From positions 1 to 26,949 of the forward strand of contig URUU01000031.1 of NCBI GenBank assembly GCA_900551235.1: DNA of 26,949 nucleotides, read 5' to 3'. The translations under genes and the position numbers were made by a program. The stretch is from an uncultured Lachnospiraceae bacterium. Lineage in GTDB: Bacteria > Bacillota > Clostridia > Lachnospirales > Lachnospiraceae. Below the pieces are notes generated by a model that had not been told where the DNA came from, did no database searches, and saw only the letters and a program-made list of their open reading frames with translations. Below, in pieces: positions 6,262-14,207 of the stretch. Each line of letters opens with the position of its first letter. Position 1 is the first letter of the stretch.

Positions 6262-7734
6262 ATGATAGCAATACAGTTCCAGAAGAGAGATTTTGAGTAT
6301 GATGTATACAATCTGGTAAAATCGTTTTATCCGGAAGAAGAGATTGCCCTGTTTGACGATGACAGTCCGGCGGCGGAATACGATGAAAAAATCTCTCTTT
6401 TTTACGGGAAAAATAAGATAAACATCCGCATTGAACGGGTAAGCGGTGACAGGAAACGCCAAGAAGAGGGCGTGTGGCTCACAGAAGAAATGAAGGAACG
6501 GAAAGCAAGAAAAAATCAGACAAAAATGCTGCTGTATCATATGCTGCAAAAACGGACCGGTCAGGAACTTCCGTGGGGAACGCTCACCGGTGTGCGGCCG
6601 ACGAAAATACCGATGGCACTGATCGATGCAGGACATTCCAATGTGGAGACAGCAAAGATCATGCGGGAGCAGTATCTGGTCAGCAGAGAGAAAACAGCAC
6701 TGGCCATTTCGATTGCCAACCGGGAACGCCATATCCTGGAGGGCATTGATTATAAAAACGGATACAGCCTTTACATCGGGATACCGTTCTGCCCGACAAT
6801 CTGTGCATACTGTTCCTTTAGCTCCAGTCCGTTAAAAGTGTGGAAAAATAAGGTGGATGATTATCTGGATGCACTTTGTCATGAAATACGGGAAACAGCA
6901 GGTTTGTGGTCTGGTCAGATTCTGGATACGATCTATATCGGAGGCGGAACACCGACCACGCTGGAGCCGCAACAACTGGAACGATTATTATCTGAAGTGG
7001 AAAAATATTTTGATATCAGCCACATAAAAGAGTATACTGTGGAAGCGGGCAGACCGGACAGTATTACACGGGACAAACTGGCCGTGATCCGGAAACATCC
7101 GGTGACCAGAATCTCCATTAATCCGCAGACGATGAACCAGAAAACGCTGGATATCATCGGCAGACGACATACAGTGGAAGATATTAAAGCAGCATTTACA
7201 GATGCCAGAGACCTGGGATTTGACAATATCAATATGGATCTGATCGTAGGACTTCCGGGTGAAGGCATCGAGGAAGTGGAGCATACCATGCAGGAAGTGC
7301 TGTCTCTTGATCCCGACAGTATCACGGTACATTCTCTGGCGATCAAACGTGCGGCGCGCCTGAACCTGTTTAAGGATGAGTATAAAGAAATGACCTTCAC
7401 AAACAACCAGAAGATCATGGAGATGACGGAACAGTATGCGGCAAAAGCCGGCATGTTCCCGTATTACCTCTATCGTCAGAAGAATATGAAGGGCAATTTT
7501 GAAAATGTAGGATATGCAAAGCCGGAAAAAGAAGGCATTTACAATATTCTGATCATGGAAGAAAAGCAGTCGATCCTGGCACTCGGTGCCGGTGCGTCGA
7601 CCAAGTTTGTGATGAATGACCGGATTGAACGTGCAGAAAATGTAAAGGATATTAAAAACTATATCGAGCGAATTGATGAGATGATAGAACGTAAGAGACA
7701 GGGTTATTGTGAATATGAAAAAAACCGGGTATAA
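6262..7734 (+). CDS. hemZ: Coproporphyrinogen dehydrogenase-like radical SAM protein HemZ
   Basis: A radical SAM enzyme of the HemN/HemW superfamily, HemZ subgroup, linked to oxygen-independent coproporphyrinogen III oxidation. In heme-lacking anaerobes its real role is unproven. The Fe-S cluster motif CPTICAYC (C-x3-C-x2-C) is at residues 177-184 from the chosen start. Downstream are YIGGGTPT and the VEAGRPDS and NMDLIVGLPGE segments of the family. The HemZ-type N-terminal domain (about 150 residues) with GTLTGVRPTKIP is present. I chose ATG 6262 because GAGAGG at 6246-6251 lies 10 bp ahead. ATG 6244, which overlaps the upstream stop as ATGA, is an alternative giving 496 residues instead of 490. 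The 3' end overlaps the HD-GYP gene. Confidence 0.92.
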   Translation: MIAIQFQKRDFEYDVYNLVKSFYPEEEIALFDDDSPAAEYDEKISLFYGKNKINIRIERVSGDRKRQEEGVWLTEEMKERKARKNQTKMLLYHMLQKRTGQELPWGTLTGVRPTKIPMALIDAGHSNVETAKIMREQYLVSREKTALAISIANRERHILEGIDYKNGYSLYIGIPFCPTICAYCSFSSSPLKVWKNKVDDYLDALCHEIRETAGLWSGQILDTIYIGGGTPTTLEPQQLERLLSEVEKYFDISHIKEYTVEAGRPDSITRDKLAVIRKHPVTRISINPQTMNQKTLDIIGRRHTVEDIKAAFTDARDLGFDNINMDLIVGLPGEGIEEVEHTMQEVLSLDPDSITVHSLAIKRAARLNLFKDEYKEMTFTNNQKIMEMTEQYAAKAGMFPYYLYRQKNMKGNFENVGYAKPEKEGIYNILIMEEKQSILALGAGASTKFVMNDRIERAENVKDIKNYIERIDEMIERKRQGYCEYEKNRV

Positions 7735-8326
7735 TATCATACAGTTCGGCCTGAGCCAGGAACTGAAGCATGGCATGATGGTCAGCATACTGGCAGGAGA
7801 ACTTGCAGGAAAGGCGGGACTGTCAAAAGAGCAATGCCACGAGTTGGCGATTGCAGGAGTTCTGCACGACATCGGAAAACTTGAAATGGCAAAATATGTA
7901 TATCAGAAGGGACAGAAACCGCTTACGATCGAGGAAATCAAGTATGTAAGACTTCATCCGACACTGGGATATGCGATCACATCTCAGAACCAGTATTCTG
8001 AGTTTATCATAGAAAGCATTTTATATCATCACGAAAATTATGACGGCAGCGGTTTTCCATCGAACCTGAAGGAAGAAGAGATCCCCATCGGGGCGAGAAT
8101 CCTCCGAATCTGTGATGTGTTTTCAGCACTGATCTCGGATCGGCCGTACCGCAGGGCATTTCCATGGGAAAAAGCAATTGCGATTATGATTGATGAAATA
8201 AAAAATTTTGACCTGAAACTGTTTTTATGTTTTATGGAGATCATTCACGACGAACAGGTCTGTAAGAGGGTCCTGGCATGCAAACAGATGAAATGGGATT
8301 TAGAGGAGGAAATTTTATGGCAATGA
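7715..8326 (+). CDS. HD-GYP-type phosphohydrolase domain protein
   Basis: A 203-residue stand-alone HD-GYP-like protein. It shows an early His (KHGMMVSILAGELA), LHDIGKLEMAKYVYQKG with the HD pair, LHPTLGYAI, and YHHENYDGSGFP, where the GYP signature is GFP. ICDVFSALISDRPYRRAFPWEKAI matches the rest of the domain. Family members hydrolyse cyclic di-GMP or related dinucleotides; no sensor or receiver domain is attached. GTG 7709 is another possible start (205 residues) with GACAGGG nearer to it. The gene overlaps the end of hemZ by 20 bp and the start of hisS by 10 bp, so translation is probably coupled. The substrate is not shown by sequence. Confidence 0.87.
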   Translation: MKKTGYNIIQFGLSQELKHGMMVSILAGELAGKAGLSKEQCHELAIAGVLHDIGKLEMAKYVYQKGQKPLTIEEIKYVRLHPTLGYAITSQNQYSEFIIESILYHHENYDGSGFPSNLKEEEIPIGARILRICDVFSALISDRPYRRAFPWEKAIAIMIDEIKNFDLKLFLCFMEIIHDEQVCKRVLACKQMKWDLEEEILWQ

Positions 8327-9576
8327 AAAAGAAGCCGGTAACAGGTATGAAAGATATTACACCACGCGAGATGGAAATCCGTGATTACGTGATCCGCATG
8401 ATCAAAGATACTTACGGAACGTTTGGATTTTCTTCCATCGAGACACCTTGCGTGGAACACATCGAGAACCTCTCCAGCAAACAGGGCGGAGAAAATGAAA
8501 AACTGATCTTTAAGATTTTAAAAAGAGGCGAAAAACTGAAGCTTGACACTGCAAAAACAGAGATGGATCTGGTAGACGGTGGTTTAAGATACGATCTGAC
8601 CGTTCCTCTGTCCAGATATTATGCAAACAATGCAAATAATCTGCCAGGTCCGTTCAAAGCGCTGCAGATGGGAAATGTATGGCGTGCAGACAGACCTCAG
8701 AGAGGTCGTTACCGCCAGTTTATGCAGTGTGATATTGATATTCTCGGTGAGCCGACGATCCTGGCAGAGATCGAACTGATCCTGGCAACTTCCACACTGG
8801 TCGGCAAACTGGATTTTGAAAACTTTACGATCCGCATCAATGACCGCAGGATTTTAAAAGCCATGGCAGCATGCAGCGGTTTCCCACAAGAAAGCTATGA
8901 TACCGTCTTTATCATTCTGGATAAGATGGACAAGATCGGCAAAGAAGGCGTGGCAGAAGAGCTGGAAAAAGAAGGATTTGCAAAAGAGAGCATCGACAAG
9001 TACCTGTCTATGTTTGATGAAGTAACAGAAGATGTAAATGGTGTACGCCGCTTAAAAGAACTTCTGGAAGGCTTCCTGGATCAGAAGATCGCAGAAGAAC
9101 TGGAGACGATCATCCAGAGTGTTGACACTGTCAAGACAGCAAAATTCCAGATCGTGTTTGATCCGACCCTCGTTCGCGGTATGTCCTACTATACCGGGCC
9201 GATCTTTGAGATCAGCATCGATGGATTCGGCGGTTCCGTCGGAGGAGGCGGCCGCTACGATGAAATGATTGGCAAATTCACCGGTCAGAAAACCTGTGCA
9301 TGCGGATTCTCCATCGGATTCGAACGTATTGTCATGCTGCTTCTGGAGCGTGATTATCAGGTTCCGAGCAATGCGGGTAAGAAAGCATATCTGATCGAGA
9401 AGAATATGCCGGGTGACAGGCTGGCTGCAATCTTCAAAGAAGCAGCAGAAGAACGCAAAAACGGCAGCATCGTCAGTGTCAATATGATGAAGAAAAACAA
9501 AAAATTCCAGAAGGAACAGATGACGGCAGAAGGCTACACAGAATTCAAAGAATTTTTCTGTGACAGCATGAAATAA
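8317..9576 (+). CDS. hisS: Histidyl-tRNA synthetase
   Basis: The enzyme attaches histidine to tRNA-His. The class II core is clear: motif 1 region (GMKDITPREMEIRDYV), RYDLTVPLSRYYA, motif 2 (WRADRPQRGRYRQFMQCDIDI), the histidine-specific LVRGMSYYTGPIFEI around residue 287, and motif 3 (GGRYDEMIG...CGFSIGFERI). The last 75 residues or so form a rather short anticodon-binding domain. Total length 419 is normal. ATG 8317 follows GAGGAGG (about 8303-8309). The longer frame from 8278 has no site. ATG 8323 is also possible. It overlaps the HD-GYP gene and sits 16 bp before aspS. I saw no T-box leader. Confidence 0.96.
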   Translation: MAMKKKPVTGMKDITPREMEIRDYVIRMIKDTYGTFGFSSIETPCVEHIENLSSKQGGENEKLIFKILKRGEKLKLDTAKTEMDLVDGGLRYDLTVPLSRYYANNANNLPGPFKALQMGNVWRADRPQRGRYRQFMQCDIDILGEPTILAEIELILATSTLVGKLDFENFTIRINDRRILKAMAACSGFPQESYDTVFIILDKMDKIGKEGVAEELEKEGFAKESIDKYLSMFDEVTEDVNGVRRLKELLEGFLDQKIAEELETIIQSVDTVKTAKFQIVFDPTLVRGMSYYTGPIFEISIDGFGGSVGGGGRYDEMIGKFTGQKTCACGFSIGFERIVMLLLERDYQVPSNAGKKAYLIEKNMPGDRLAAIFKEAAEERKNGSIVSVNMMKKNKKFQKEQMTAEGYTEFKEFFCDSMK

Positions 9577-9592
9577 AGGAGGACAAAAGCAA

Positions 9593-11392
9593 ATGGCTGA
9601 ATCAATGAAAGGCCTGCACAGAAGCCACAGATGTGCAGAGGTCGTAAACGCAGCGACCGGCAGCGAAGTAACTGTCATGGGCTGGGTACAGAAAAGAAGA
9701 AATCTTGGTGGTATGATCTTTATTGATTTAAGAGACAGAAGCGGTCTGCTGCAGATCGTTTTTGATGAGAATGATATCGGAACCGAAGGATACGAAAAAG
9801 CAGGAAAATTGCGAAGCGAGTTTGTGATCGCTGTAACAGGTAAACTGGAAAAACGTGGAGGGGCGGTCAACGAAAATCTTGTAACTGGCGAGCTGGAAGT
9901 AAGAGCAGAGAGTCTGCGTATTCTTTCCGAGTCCGAGACACCGCCATTCCCGATCGAAGAGCATATCCAGACAAGAGATGAACTTCGTCTGAAATACCGT
10001 TATCTGGATCTGCGCCGTCCGAACCTGCAGAGAAACCTGCTGCTTCGAAGCAAAGTAGCAACAGCGATCCGCCGCTTTATGGACGAAGAAGGATTCCTGG
10101 AGATCGAAACACCGATCCTGATCAAGAGTACTCCGGAAGGAGCAAGAGATTACCTCGTACCAAGCCGTGTACATCCGGGCAGCTTCTATGCACTGCCGCA
10201 GTCACCGCAGCTTCTCAAACAGCTGCTGATGTGTTCCGGATACGACCGTTATTTCCAGATCGCAAAATGTTTCCGTGATGAGGACTTAAGAGCAGACCGT
10301 CAGCCGGAGTTCACGCAGGTCGATATGGAGCTTTCTTTCGTTGATATGGATGATGTCATTGATGTCAATGAACGTCTCCTGAAATACATTTTCAAAGAGA
10401 TCGGTGTGGATGTACAACTGCCGCTCCAGCGTATGACCTGGCAGGAAGCTATGGATCGTTTCGGTTCTGACAAACCGGATATCCGTTTCGGTATGGAGCT
10501 GCAGGATGTTTCCGAAGTCGTAAAAGGCTGCGGATTTGGTGTGTTTACCGGAGCACTGGAAAACGGCGGAACCGTTCGCGGTATCAATGCCAAAGGGCAG
10601 GGCCATATGCCGAGAAAGAAAATCGATGCACTGGTAGAAGTTGCAAAGACTTATGGTGCAAAAGGACTTGCATATCTGGCTGTCAACGAAGACGGAACTT
10701 ACAAATCCTCTTTTGCTAAATTTTTTGAAGAAGATCAGTTAAAAGAGCTGGTAAAAGCAATGGACGGAGAACCGGGTGATTTACTGCTGTTTGCGGCGGA
10801 CAAGAAAAAAGTCGTATGGGATGTACTCGGTGCACTGCGTCTGCATCTGGCAAAGAGTCTGGATCTGCTGAAAAAAGACGATTTCCGTTTTCTGTGGGTT
10901 ACGGAGTTCCCGCTGCTTGAGTGGTCAGAAGAACAGAATCGTTTCGTTGCCATGCATCATCCGTTTACCATGCCGATGGAAGAAGACCTCGATAAGATCG
11001 ATACCGATCCGGGAGCAGTACGTGCACAGGCATATGATATCGTACTGAACGGAAATGAGATCGGCGGAGGAAGTATCCGAATCCATCAGGATGACATTCA
11101 GTCCAAGATGTTTGAGGTACTTGGATTTACACCGGAACAGGCACAGAAACAGTTCGGTTTCCTTCTGGATGCATTCAAATATGGAGTACCGCCGCACGCA
11201 GGACTGGCATACGGACTGGACCGTCTGATCATGCTGATGACAGGAGAAGACAGCATCCGCGAAGTTATGGCATTCCCGAAAGTAAAAGATGCTTCCTGCC
11301 TGATGATGCAGGCACCGGATGAAGTAGATCCGAAACAACTGGAAGAGCTTGGGCTTGAAATCGAGAAAAAAGAAGAAAAAGAAGAGAAATAA
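9593..11392 (+). CDS. aspS: Aspartyl-tRNA synthetase (bacterial type)
   Basis: It charges tRNA-Asp with aspartate. The 599 residues show the bacterial layout: N-terminal OB-fold anticodon domain (VMGWVQKRRNLGGMIFIDLRDRSG), class II core with LPQSPQLLKQLLM, motif 2 FRDEDLRADRQPEFTQVD (about 227-244), a GAD insertion domain (about 290-425), and motif 3 GLAYGLDRLIM near residue 540. The C-terminus ends in a Lys/Glu-rich tail. The start follows AGGAGG at 9578-9583. Whether it is discriminating or also charges tRNA-Asn cannot be decided here. It is the last gene of the operon, followed by a strong terminator. Confidence 0.97.
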   Translation: MAESMKGLHRSHRCAEVVNAATGSEVTVMGWVQKRRNLGGMIFIDLRDRSGLLQIVFDENDIGTEGYEKAGKLRSEFVIAVTGKLEKRGGAVNENLVTGELEVRAESLRILSESETPPFPIEEHIQTRDELRLKYRYLDLRRPNLQRNLLLRSKVATAIRRFMDEEGFLEIETPILIKSTPEGARDYLVPSRVHPGSFYALPQSPQLLKQLLMCSGYDRYFQIAKCFRDEDLRADRQPEFTQVDMELSFVDMDDVIDVNERLLKYIFKEIGVDVQLPLQRMTWQEAMDRFGSDKPDIRFGMELQDVSEVVKGCGFGVFTGALENGGTVRGINAKGQGHMPRKKIDALVEVAKTYGAKGLAYLAVNEDGTYKSSFAKFFEEDQLKELVKAMDGEPGDLLLFAADKKKVVWDVLGALRLHLAKSLDLLKKDDFRFLWVTEFPLLEWSEEQNRFVAMHHPFTMPMEEDLDKIDTDPGAVRAQAYDIVLNGNEIGGGSIRIHQDDIQSKMFEVLGFTPEQAQKQFGFLLDAFKYGVPPHAGLAYGLDRLIMLMTGEDSIREVMAFPKVKDASCLMMQAPDEVDPKQLEELGLEIEKKEEKEEK

Positions 11393-11422
11393 AAGTCTCT
11401 GGAACAGAAAATAAAGTAACAG

Positions 11423-11467
11423 AAAATCCCGGATAACTGGAGAAAATCCAGAAGTCCGGGATTTTTT
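11423..11467. terminator. Bidirectional terminator between aspS and lipoprotein gene
   Basis: AAAATCCCGGA (11423-11433) pairs with TCCGGGATTTT (11455-11465), with an inner CTGGA/TCCAG stem and a small internal loop. T-runs exist on both strands, so it can end aspS (plus) and the convergent lipoprotein gene (minus). Confidence 0.92.
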
Positions 11468-11503
11468 GATATTGTGATAACTTCCTGCAGGCGGTAACTG
11501 GTT

Positions 11504-12631
11504 TTATGGTTCTGTTTCTGATGTACTTTCGGAAAGATCCTCCGATCCGTTCTGGAAAGCCTGAATCGCAGCTCCGGCATTCCCAAGAAGTGCATTGGTA
11601 AAATCTTCGTTCAGCTGCATTTCCCAGGAAGAGCCATTGTTTGTAAAGTGGATCGTTACCTCGGTATCTGTTGTGTCTGTGTTTTCTGCCAGTGCCTGGG
11701 CAAGCAGAGATGCAGTCTCATCTGCCAGTTCGCTGGAAGAAGCACGGATGGATTCTGTTGTAGATGCATAGTTCATCAGAAGTTCCTGGTAACGTTTGAG
11801 GACACTTTTCATATCAAGACTGGTAATCGTGATCTTTGCGGATGCAGATTCCTGTTCCTGATCTTCTGTAACGGAAAGAATTTTATAGGAAATATATTTG
11901 CTGAGCTGCACGGCGAGAGCATCGTCCGTTTTTTCGTAGTTCTGGCTGTATGTGGAAAAAATATCCTGCATGTTCAGATAAGATTTCCATTCGTCCGGTG
12001 ATTTCTCCATCAGACCTTCCAGAACAACCGTGATCATTTCTTCAGGTGTGACCAGATAAGGGTCCTTAAGATAAGAAATAAAACCACTGACCAGATCGTC
12101 TTCTAACTGATCTGTGTTCTGGATCATCCAGCCATCTTCCGTATGAAGAAGTTCAATATCTGCATCTGTTGTGGTTGTCTTATACGTATTTTTGGACAGT
12201 ACATCGCCCAGAAGTGCGAAATAAGAATTTAATGTCATCTCCTCACCGGAGCTGCCGGTGCTTTTCTGGACAAGTGCAAGGCAGACATCTTTTGCCAGTG
12301 CATGCGTATCCAGATTGGTGATCGCAACATGGACGGTTGCATGGTTATCTTCTATGGATGCATGTTTGATCTTGTAGTTGAAATTTTTAAAAAATAATTT
12401 GACTGCCTCCGTTGTTTCACTTCCGATATCACTTTTGGATGAACTGGAATTCATCATGTCCTCATAAGAAACAAACGCTTTGATCGTGTTTTCGTCCAGT
12501 TCCTTTATCAGGTTCAGTTCCTTTTTTACGGCTCTTTGCGGTGTATCCCTGGAACATCCGGTGAGTGAGAAAAACGAAAACAGCAGGAAAAACATCAGAA
12601 GAAAAGGAGTGGGAAAATGTTTATGCTGCAT
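11504..12631 (-). CDS. Predicted lipoprotein with duplicated domain, function unknown
   Basis: This 375-residue protein has a hydrophobic N-terminal helix and lipobox LTG-C with Cys26, so it is an exported lipoprotein. The mature part appears to hold two related halves. Residues 86-185 contain YKIKH...VHVAITNLDTHALAKDV and later GWMIQNTDQLEDDLV. Residues 249-355 contain YKILS...AKITITSLDMKSVLKRY and later SWEMQLNEDFTNALL. This pattern resembles the small alpha+beta domains found in many Firmicute lipoproteins (NTF2-like shape), but I do not recognise a named family with confidence. GGGAGGA (12636-12642, minus) precedes the ATG. It is divergent from glyA with touching promoters, and faces aspS at its 3' end. 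The C-terminus is Ser/Glu-rich. Confidence 0.85.
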   Translation of the reverse strand: MQHKHFPTPFLLMFFLLFSFFSLTGCSRDTPQRAVKKELNLIKELDENTIKAFVSYEDMMNSSSSKSDIGSETTEAVKLFFKNFNYKIKHASIEDNHATVHVAITNLDTHALAKDVCLALVQKSTGSSGEEMTLNSYFALLGDVLSKNTYKTTTTDADIELLHTEDGWMIQNTDQLEDDLVSGFISYLKDPYLVTPEEMITVVLEGLMEKSPDEWKSYLNMQDIFSTYSQNYEKTDDALAVQLSKYISYKILSVTEDQEQESASAKITITSLDMKSVLKRYQELLMNYASTTESIRASSSELADETASLLAQALAENTDTTDTEVTIHFTNNGSSWEMQLNEDFTNALLGNAGAAIQAFQNGSEDLSESTSETEP

Positions 12632-12664
12632 GGAGTCCTCCCTGTTATTACATGAATAAAACTC

Positions 12665-12693
12665 ATTGTATATGATATCAGGAGCATTGTCAA
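12665..12693 (-). promoter_or_regulatory. Promoter of the lipoprotein gene
   Basis: On the minus strand: TTGACA (12688-12693), 17-bp spacer, TACAAT (12665-12670). Start near 12658, leader about 27 nt. Its -35 lies only 5 bp from the -35 of the glyA promoter. Confidence 0.83.
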
Positions 12694-12698
12694 ATGCC

Positions 12699-12727
12699 TT
12701 GACATTTTTAGAAAGATTCTATATAGT
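12699..12727 (+). promoter_or_regulatory. Promoter of glyA
   Basis: TTGACA (12699-12704), 17-bp spacer, TATAGT (12722-12727). Start near 12734, leader about 50 nt. The two -35 boxes form the palindrome TGTCAA-5-TTGACA, so two polymerases could hardly bind at once. Confidence 0.85.
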
Positions 12728-12784
12728 AAAAACAACTTGCAAATGAATAAAGCTTCGTAATAATTCAGAAAGAGAGGACCAGAT

Positions 12785-14023
12785 ATGTACTCATTAGAGG
12801 AAATAAGGACGGTAGATCCGGAAATCGCAGCATGTATCGTAAAGGAAGAAGAGCGTCAGAACAGTCATATAGAGCTGATTGCTTCCGAAAACTGGGTAAG
12901 CAAGGCAGTGATGGCGGCAATGGGAAGCCCGCTGACGAATAAATATGCAGAAGGTTATCCGGGAAAACGTTACTACGGCGGATGCCAGTGCGTCGATGAA
13001 GCAGAACGTCTTGCGATCGAACGTGCAAAAGAACTGTTTGGATGTACGTATGCCAATGTACAGCCACATTCCGGTGCACAGGCAAATATGGCAGTCTTTT
13101 TTGCCATGTTAAAGCCTGGAGATACTGTGATGGGCATGAACCTTGCACATGGCGGACATCTGACACATGGAAGCCCTGCCAATTTCTCCGGTGCATATTT
13201 TAACATTGTACCGTATGGCGTAAACGATGATGGTGTGATCGACTACGAAGAAGTCAGAAGGATTGCAAACGAATGCCATCCGAAACTGATCGTAGCCGGT
13301 GCCAGTGCCTATGCACGGATCATTGATTTTAAAAAATTCCGTGAGATTGCAGATGAAGTCGGTGCATATCTGATGGTAGATATGGCACATATTGCAGGTC
13401 TTGTGGCAGCAGGTCTTCATCCAAGCCCGGTTCCATATGCAGATGTGACAACGACCACAACGCATAAGACACTGCGTGGACCAAGAGGCGGTCTGATCCT
13501 TTCCAGTGAAGAGACAGCAAAGAAATTTAACTTTAACAAAGCAATCTTCCCGGGTATCCAGGGCGGTCCGCTGATGCATGTGATCGCAGCAAAGGCAGTG
13601 TGCTTTAAAGAAGCTCTGTCTGATGATTTCAAGGTGTATGCACAGGGTGTTATTGACAATGCACAGGCACTTTGCAATGGTCTTGGAAAACGAGGCATCC
13701 GCATTGTTTCCGGAAAGACGGAGAACCATCTGATGCTGGTAGATCTGACCAATCTTGGAAAGACCGGAAAAGAAGCAGAAAACCTGCTGGATGAAGTTAA
13801 CATCACCTGCAACAAAAATACGATTCCAAATGATCCGAAATCTGCTTTTGTGACAAGCGGTGTCCGCCTTGGAACAGCCGCAGTTACGTCAAGAGGCATG
13901 AATACGGAAGACATGGATGTGATCGCAGAGGCGATTGCCATCGTCCTGAAAGATGAGGAAGATGCGAAAGAAAGAGCAAAAGTACTTGTGAAAGGCCTGA
14001 CTGAAAAATATCCGCTGATTTAA
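12785..14023 (+). CDS. glyA: Serine hydroxymethyltransferase
   Basis: A PLP enzyme that interconverts serine and glycine while charging tetrahydrofolate with a one-carbon unit, in the cytoplasm. The 412 residues are the usual length. Seen are IELIASENWVS, TNKYAEGYPGKRYYGGC, the substrate/PLP region HGGHLTHGSP, VDMAHIAGLVAAG, and the PLP lysine Lys228 in TTTTTHKTLRGPRGG. The start follows GAGAGGA (about 12773-12779). It is a single-gene unit with its own promoter and terminator. Confidence 0.97.
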   Translation: MYSLEEIRTVDPEIAACIVKEEERQNSHIELIASENWVSKAVMAAMGSPLTNKYAEGYPGKRYYGGCQCVDEAERLAIERAKELFGCTYANVQPHSGAQANMAVFFAMLKPGDTVMGMNLAHGGHLTHGSPANFSGAYFNIVPYGVNDDGVIDYEEVRRIANECHPKLIVAGASAYARIIDFKKFREIADEVGAYLMVDMAHIAGLVAAGLHPSPVPYADVTTTTTHKTLRGPRGGLILSSEETAKKFNFNKAIFPGIQGGPLMHVIAAKAVCFKEALSDDFKVYAQGVIDNAQALCNGLGKRGIRIVSGKTENHLMLVDLTNLGKTGKEAENLLDEVNITCNKNTIPNDPKSAFVTSGVRLGTAAVTSRGMNTEDMDVIAEAIAIVLKDEEDAKERAKVLVKGLTEKYPLI

Positions 14024-14036
14024 GCGAAAAGCAAAG

Positions 14037-14063
14037 AAAAGCTCCCGAAAAGGGGGCTTTTTA
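14037..14063 (+). terminator. Rho-independent terminator after glyA
   Basis: AAAAGCTCCC (14037-14046) pairs with GGGGGCTTTT (14052-14061) around loop GAAAA and ends in a T-run. It isolates glyA from the export operon. Confidence 0.92.
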
Positions 14064-14081
14064 ATTTAAAAAAATTTTAAG

Positions 14082-14110
14082 TATTCAATAAAATCGGAAT
14101 GTGTTATACT
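14082..14110 (+). promoter_or_regulatory. Probable promoter of the ABC export operon
   Basis: A good extended -10 (TG at 14102-14103, TATACT at 14105-14110) with only a weak -35 TATTCA (14082-14087) at 17 bp. The weak -35 could mean activator dependence. Leader about 90 nt. Confidence 0.6.
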
Positions 14111-14207
14111 GTACAGGTCGAATTGTTTCTGGATACAGAGGCGATGTTACCGGCAAAAGAATATGGATAATTACGAGAATTTATTTTTAAAGGGGCAGGA
14201 GGACAGA

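Noticed and set aside
6988..7872. 294-codon minus-strand frame opposite hemZ and the HD-GYP gene
   Set aside because: It spans two clear plus-strand genes and their overlap, shows no family motif and has no promoter or site.
8200..8316. T-box or other leader before hisS
   Set aside because: The stretch is coding sequence of the HD-GYP gene and contains no T-box sequence or terminator. hisS and aspS appear to be expressed from the operon.
14163..14207. Upstream start for the first adaptor (ATG 14163)
   Set aside because: The ribosome-binding site CAGGAGG lies inside this extension and fits ATG 14208, and the extension would precede the membrane anchor with no family support.
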